The position numbers and the translations under genes are program-made. A DNA stretch of 6,742 nucleotides, from positions 1 through 6,742 of the forward strand of contig JAJZKY010000259.1 of NCBI GenBank assembly GCA_021803885.1, given 5' to 3'. Numbering within the stretch: the stretch's first letter is position 1; each line of letters begins with the position of its first letter. This document shows positions 5,525-6,742 of this stretch, piece by piece. A model generated the notes under the pieces. That model was given only the letters and a program-made list of their open reading frames with translations. It did not search any database and was not told where the DNA came from. This DNA is from Planctomycetota bacterium (GTDB taxonomy: Bacteria; Planctomycetota; Phycisphaerae; WQYP01; JAJZKY01).

Positions 5525-6253
5525 TTACCCATGTTGCCCAGAAAAATGCACCAGAATTCCCTCTGGCTTGGCGATTCCTAGAAAATAATGCATATTGGCT
5601 TGCAAGCGTGCACTATGGGCATTTAGACTCAGCAAGCGGTAGGGTCCGGAGCCGACGATATCCACGGGATCGTCGAGGTATGGCGTCGTCATGAGGGCCT
5701 TGGGTTTCAGTTTAGTCAACAAAAAGGCTGGTAAAATCCACGAGACTGGGCCGGTGCTGGTGAACTGACGCATGAACCGGGCATCGGGTCTATCAAGCGT
5801 GACGCCGAGCGCAAGCGTGCCATTTATGCTGAATTGAGGCCTTAGCGAGGCTAAGGGCTGCTTGGGCCATTGTCGAAGTTTAAGCCGATAGCTCCACACG
5901 ACGTCGCGAGCAGAGATCGGACGGCCATTCCACCATTTTGCTCGGGGGTTTAATTGGATGTGCCACGTTTTTTCGTGATGGCTAGCCTGCCAGTGATCGG
6001 CCAACCCAGGCCAAAGGCGTCCCCGCTTAAACTGGGTGAGGCTGTCAAACATGAGACCATCAAGCCACCGAGCCGTGGGGTTATGGGCACGTAAAGGGTT
6101 GATGCTATTGGGGGCACCCGACCGAACTTCCGAGACTACGGGTGGACGAAGATGAGGACGAAGACTAAGCGCGGCGGCTCTAACCCCCAAGGTTGTTGCC
6201 ACGGCCGCCAAAGCCACGGCGACGGCGGCAAGACGTTTCCATTCCCCATCCAT
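5525..6253 (-). CDS. Family 5 solute-binding protein, N-terminal lobe only (truncated)
   Basis: Peptide/nickel-type solute-binding proteins (SBP_bac_5) capture ligands outside the membrane for ABC importers and are usually about 500-600 residues. This one has 242. After DGEWKR comes a hydrophobic stretch (LAAVAVALAAVATTLGV), a signal peptide or anchor with a possible AAA cleavage site and no lipobox cysteine. Family features follow in order: SINPLRAHNPTARWLDGLMF, LADHWQASHHEKTWHIQL, AKWWNGRPISARDVVWSYRL, a GSGPYRLLS turn and MHYFLGIAKPEGILVHF. The frame stops eight residues later, where about the second half of the fold (most of lobe II and its return) should begin. ATG 6253 is preferred because AGGAGG lies seven bases upstream; ATG 6259 is only one base from it. 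It abuts xdhC directly. No permease or ATPase of its own is adjacent; the importer at 118-2359 is far away on the other strand. Binding function is doubtful. Confidence 0.82.
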   Translation of the reverse strand: MDGEWKRLAAVAVALAAVATTLGVRAAALSLRPHLRPPVVSEVRSGAPNSINPLRAHNPTARWLDGLMFDSLTQFKRGRLWPGLADHWQASHHEKTWHIQLNPRAKWWNGRPISARDVVWSYRLKLRQWPKQPLASLRPQFSINGTLALGVTLDRPDARFMRQFTSTGPVSWILPAFLLTKLKPKALMTTPYLDDPVDIVGSGPYRLLSLNAHSARLQANMHYFLGIAKPEGILVHFSGQHG

Positions 6254-6292
6254 CAGCATCCCTCCTTCGGCTTCTATGATGACTGAGGTATG

Positions 6293-6298
6293 ATTAAA
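6293..6298 (-). promoter_or_regulatory. Candidate -10 for the solute-binding-protein/xdhC unit
   Basis: The minus strand reads TTTAAT (5 of 6 to TATAAT) within GGTATTTTAATC, about 40 bases before ATG 6253. No good -35 lies 16-18 bases upstream. The position is sensible for a promoter of the two-gene unit, but the call rests on one hexamer. Confidence 0.28.
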
Positions 6299-6509
6299 AT
6301 ACCATGAGATTAGGCTGAAGCGAAGCCAGGGGAATGGCCAAGCTCTGCTCGCCTATCTGTGGTGGGCCGCGAAAATGGTCTTCGATCCGTGAAATTTTGC
6401 ATGATGACCGGGCTTGGCCGGGGCTCAAGGGACTGGCAAGGTCATGATGGCGTGGGCCAATCTTTTTGGGTCGAGTTCGATCCGGTGATCGGTGATGACC
6501 CTTCCTTTT

Positions 6510-6518
6510 GGGGGGGGG
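6510..6518 (+). repeat. G9 homopolymer
   Basis: Nine consecutive Gs preceded by CCTTTT, 48 bases before the start of the HAD gene. Length error or variation here would change promoter spacing, or the frame of any small ORF crossing it. No confident gene spans it. Confidence 0.85.
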
Positions 6519-6565
6519 TGACGCCAAGGGCTGATGTGGCCGAAGGGCCATGAAAGAGGGTGATC

Positions 6566-6742
6566 GTGGTTCGGAAGTTGCTGATATTTGATTTTGATGG
6601 CACGCTCTACCGGGGAGACGAGCCCTTTCGTTGGTACGCGCATTGCATTAGTCAATTCATGCAAGCGGGGCAGGCGAGCGAATATTTGAAGCTGGTTGAC
6701 CGACATCTCGACGGCGAATCGGGTGTGGTGGCGGGAGACAAC
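6566..6742 (+). CDS. HAD-superfamily hydrolase (phosphatase type), N-terminal part
   Basis: HAD enzymes hydrolyse phosphoesters through an aspartyl-phosphate made on the first Asp of motif I. The first residues, VRKLLIFDFDGTLYRGDEP, give a hydrophobic strand followed by the complete motif I DFDGT, with nucleophile Asp9 and acid/base Asp11 when counted from GTG 6566. A helical cap-like segment follows (WYAHCISQFMQAG, then SEYLKLVDRHLDG). The gene runs off the right edge after 59 codons, so motifs II-IV are not visible and the substrate is unknown. GTG 6566 is chosen because AGAGGGTGATC places AGAGG (6555-6559) six bases upstream. GTG 6560 would leave no spacing. It is divergent from the solute-binding-protein/xdhC unit. 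Confidence 0.85.
   Translation, partial: MVRKLLIFDFDGTLYRGDEPFRWYAHCISQFMQAGQASEYLKLVDRHLDGESGVVAGDN

Larger units (their letters stand above)
6260..6565. other. Divergent intergenic region with a G9 tract
   Basis: About 300 bases separate the minus-strand solute-binding-protein/xdhC unit from the plus-strand HAD gene. No gene is supported. The minus frame 6294-6551 is open and its last 30 residues (for example RIEDHFRGPPQIGEQSLA) look coding-like. It lacks a ribosome site, begins with low-complexity Pro/Arg/His residues, and matches no family I know. The plus frame ending at TGA 6551-6553 lacks a plausible start signal. Nine Gs occupy 6510-6518. Promoters for both flanking units should lie here. 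Confidence 0.45.

Noticed and set aside
6425..6706. 93-codon minus-strand frame at the right end
   Set aside because: It overlaps the HAD motif I on the other strand, lacks a ribosome site, and matches no recognised domain.

Overview
This is a bacterial window of moderate-to-high GC with dense genes. Shine-Dalgarno sites are strong (AGGAGG or AGAGGGGG), starts are mixed ATG and GTG, and neighbouring genes are tightly coupled or overlap. The gene mix (peptide/sugar ABC importer, XdhC, stand-alone DsrE, a diiron R2lox-like protein) would suit a free-living, possibly acid- or heat-adapted, Gram-positive-type bacterium. That placement is inference; no marker gene fixes the taxon. Two poly-G tracts, one of which breaks a conserved gene, plus an abrupt junction at the left end, suggest a draft or metagenomic assembly with local errors, or genuine rearrangement.

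Left end (1-426). About the first 117 bases read on the minus strand as an internal piece of MsrQ, the haem-binding membrane subunit of the methionine sulfoxide reductase system. At about 112-121 this switches, in mid-gene, to the C-terminal third of a DppC/OppC-type ABC permease on the plus strand. Both genes are cut at the same point.

ABC importer operon (about 118-2359, plus strand). The permease is followed by two OppD/OppF-type ATPases, linked by a 4-base overlap and then a 20-base overlap. The second ATPase is split by one extra G in an eight-G run (1437-1444). A perfect 12-bp hairpin follows the operon at 2373-2400.

Middle (2360-4486). A poorly defined stretch with a possible small minus-strand ORF leads to a DsrE-like gene on the plus strand. 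This converges, through a probable bidirectional terminator, on a minus-strand ferritin-like diiron protein related to R2lox. The diiron gene has its own candidate extended -10 promoter.

Right part (4487-6742). On the minus strand, an N-lobe-only piece of a family 5 solute-binding protein ends in TAA, and the XdhC ATG follows immediately (TAAATG), so the two look coupled. A divergent non-coding region with a nine-G run separates them from the start of a HAD-family phosphatase on the plus strand, which runs off the right edge.

No complete novel system is evident. The points most worth a second look are the chimeric left junction, the G8 frameshift in the ATPase, the half-length solute-binding protein joined to xdhC, and the R2lox-like protein that lacks both residues of the family's signature crosslink.
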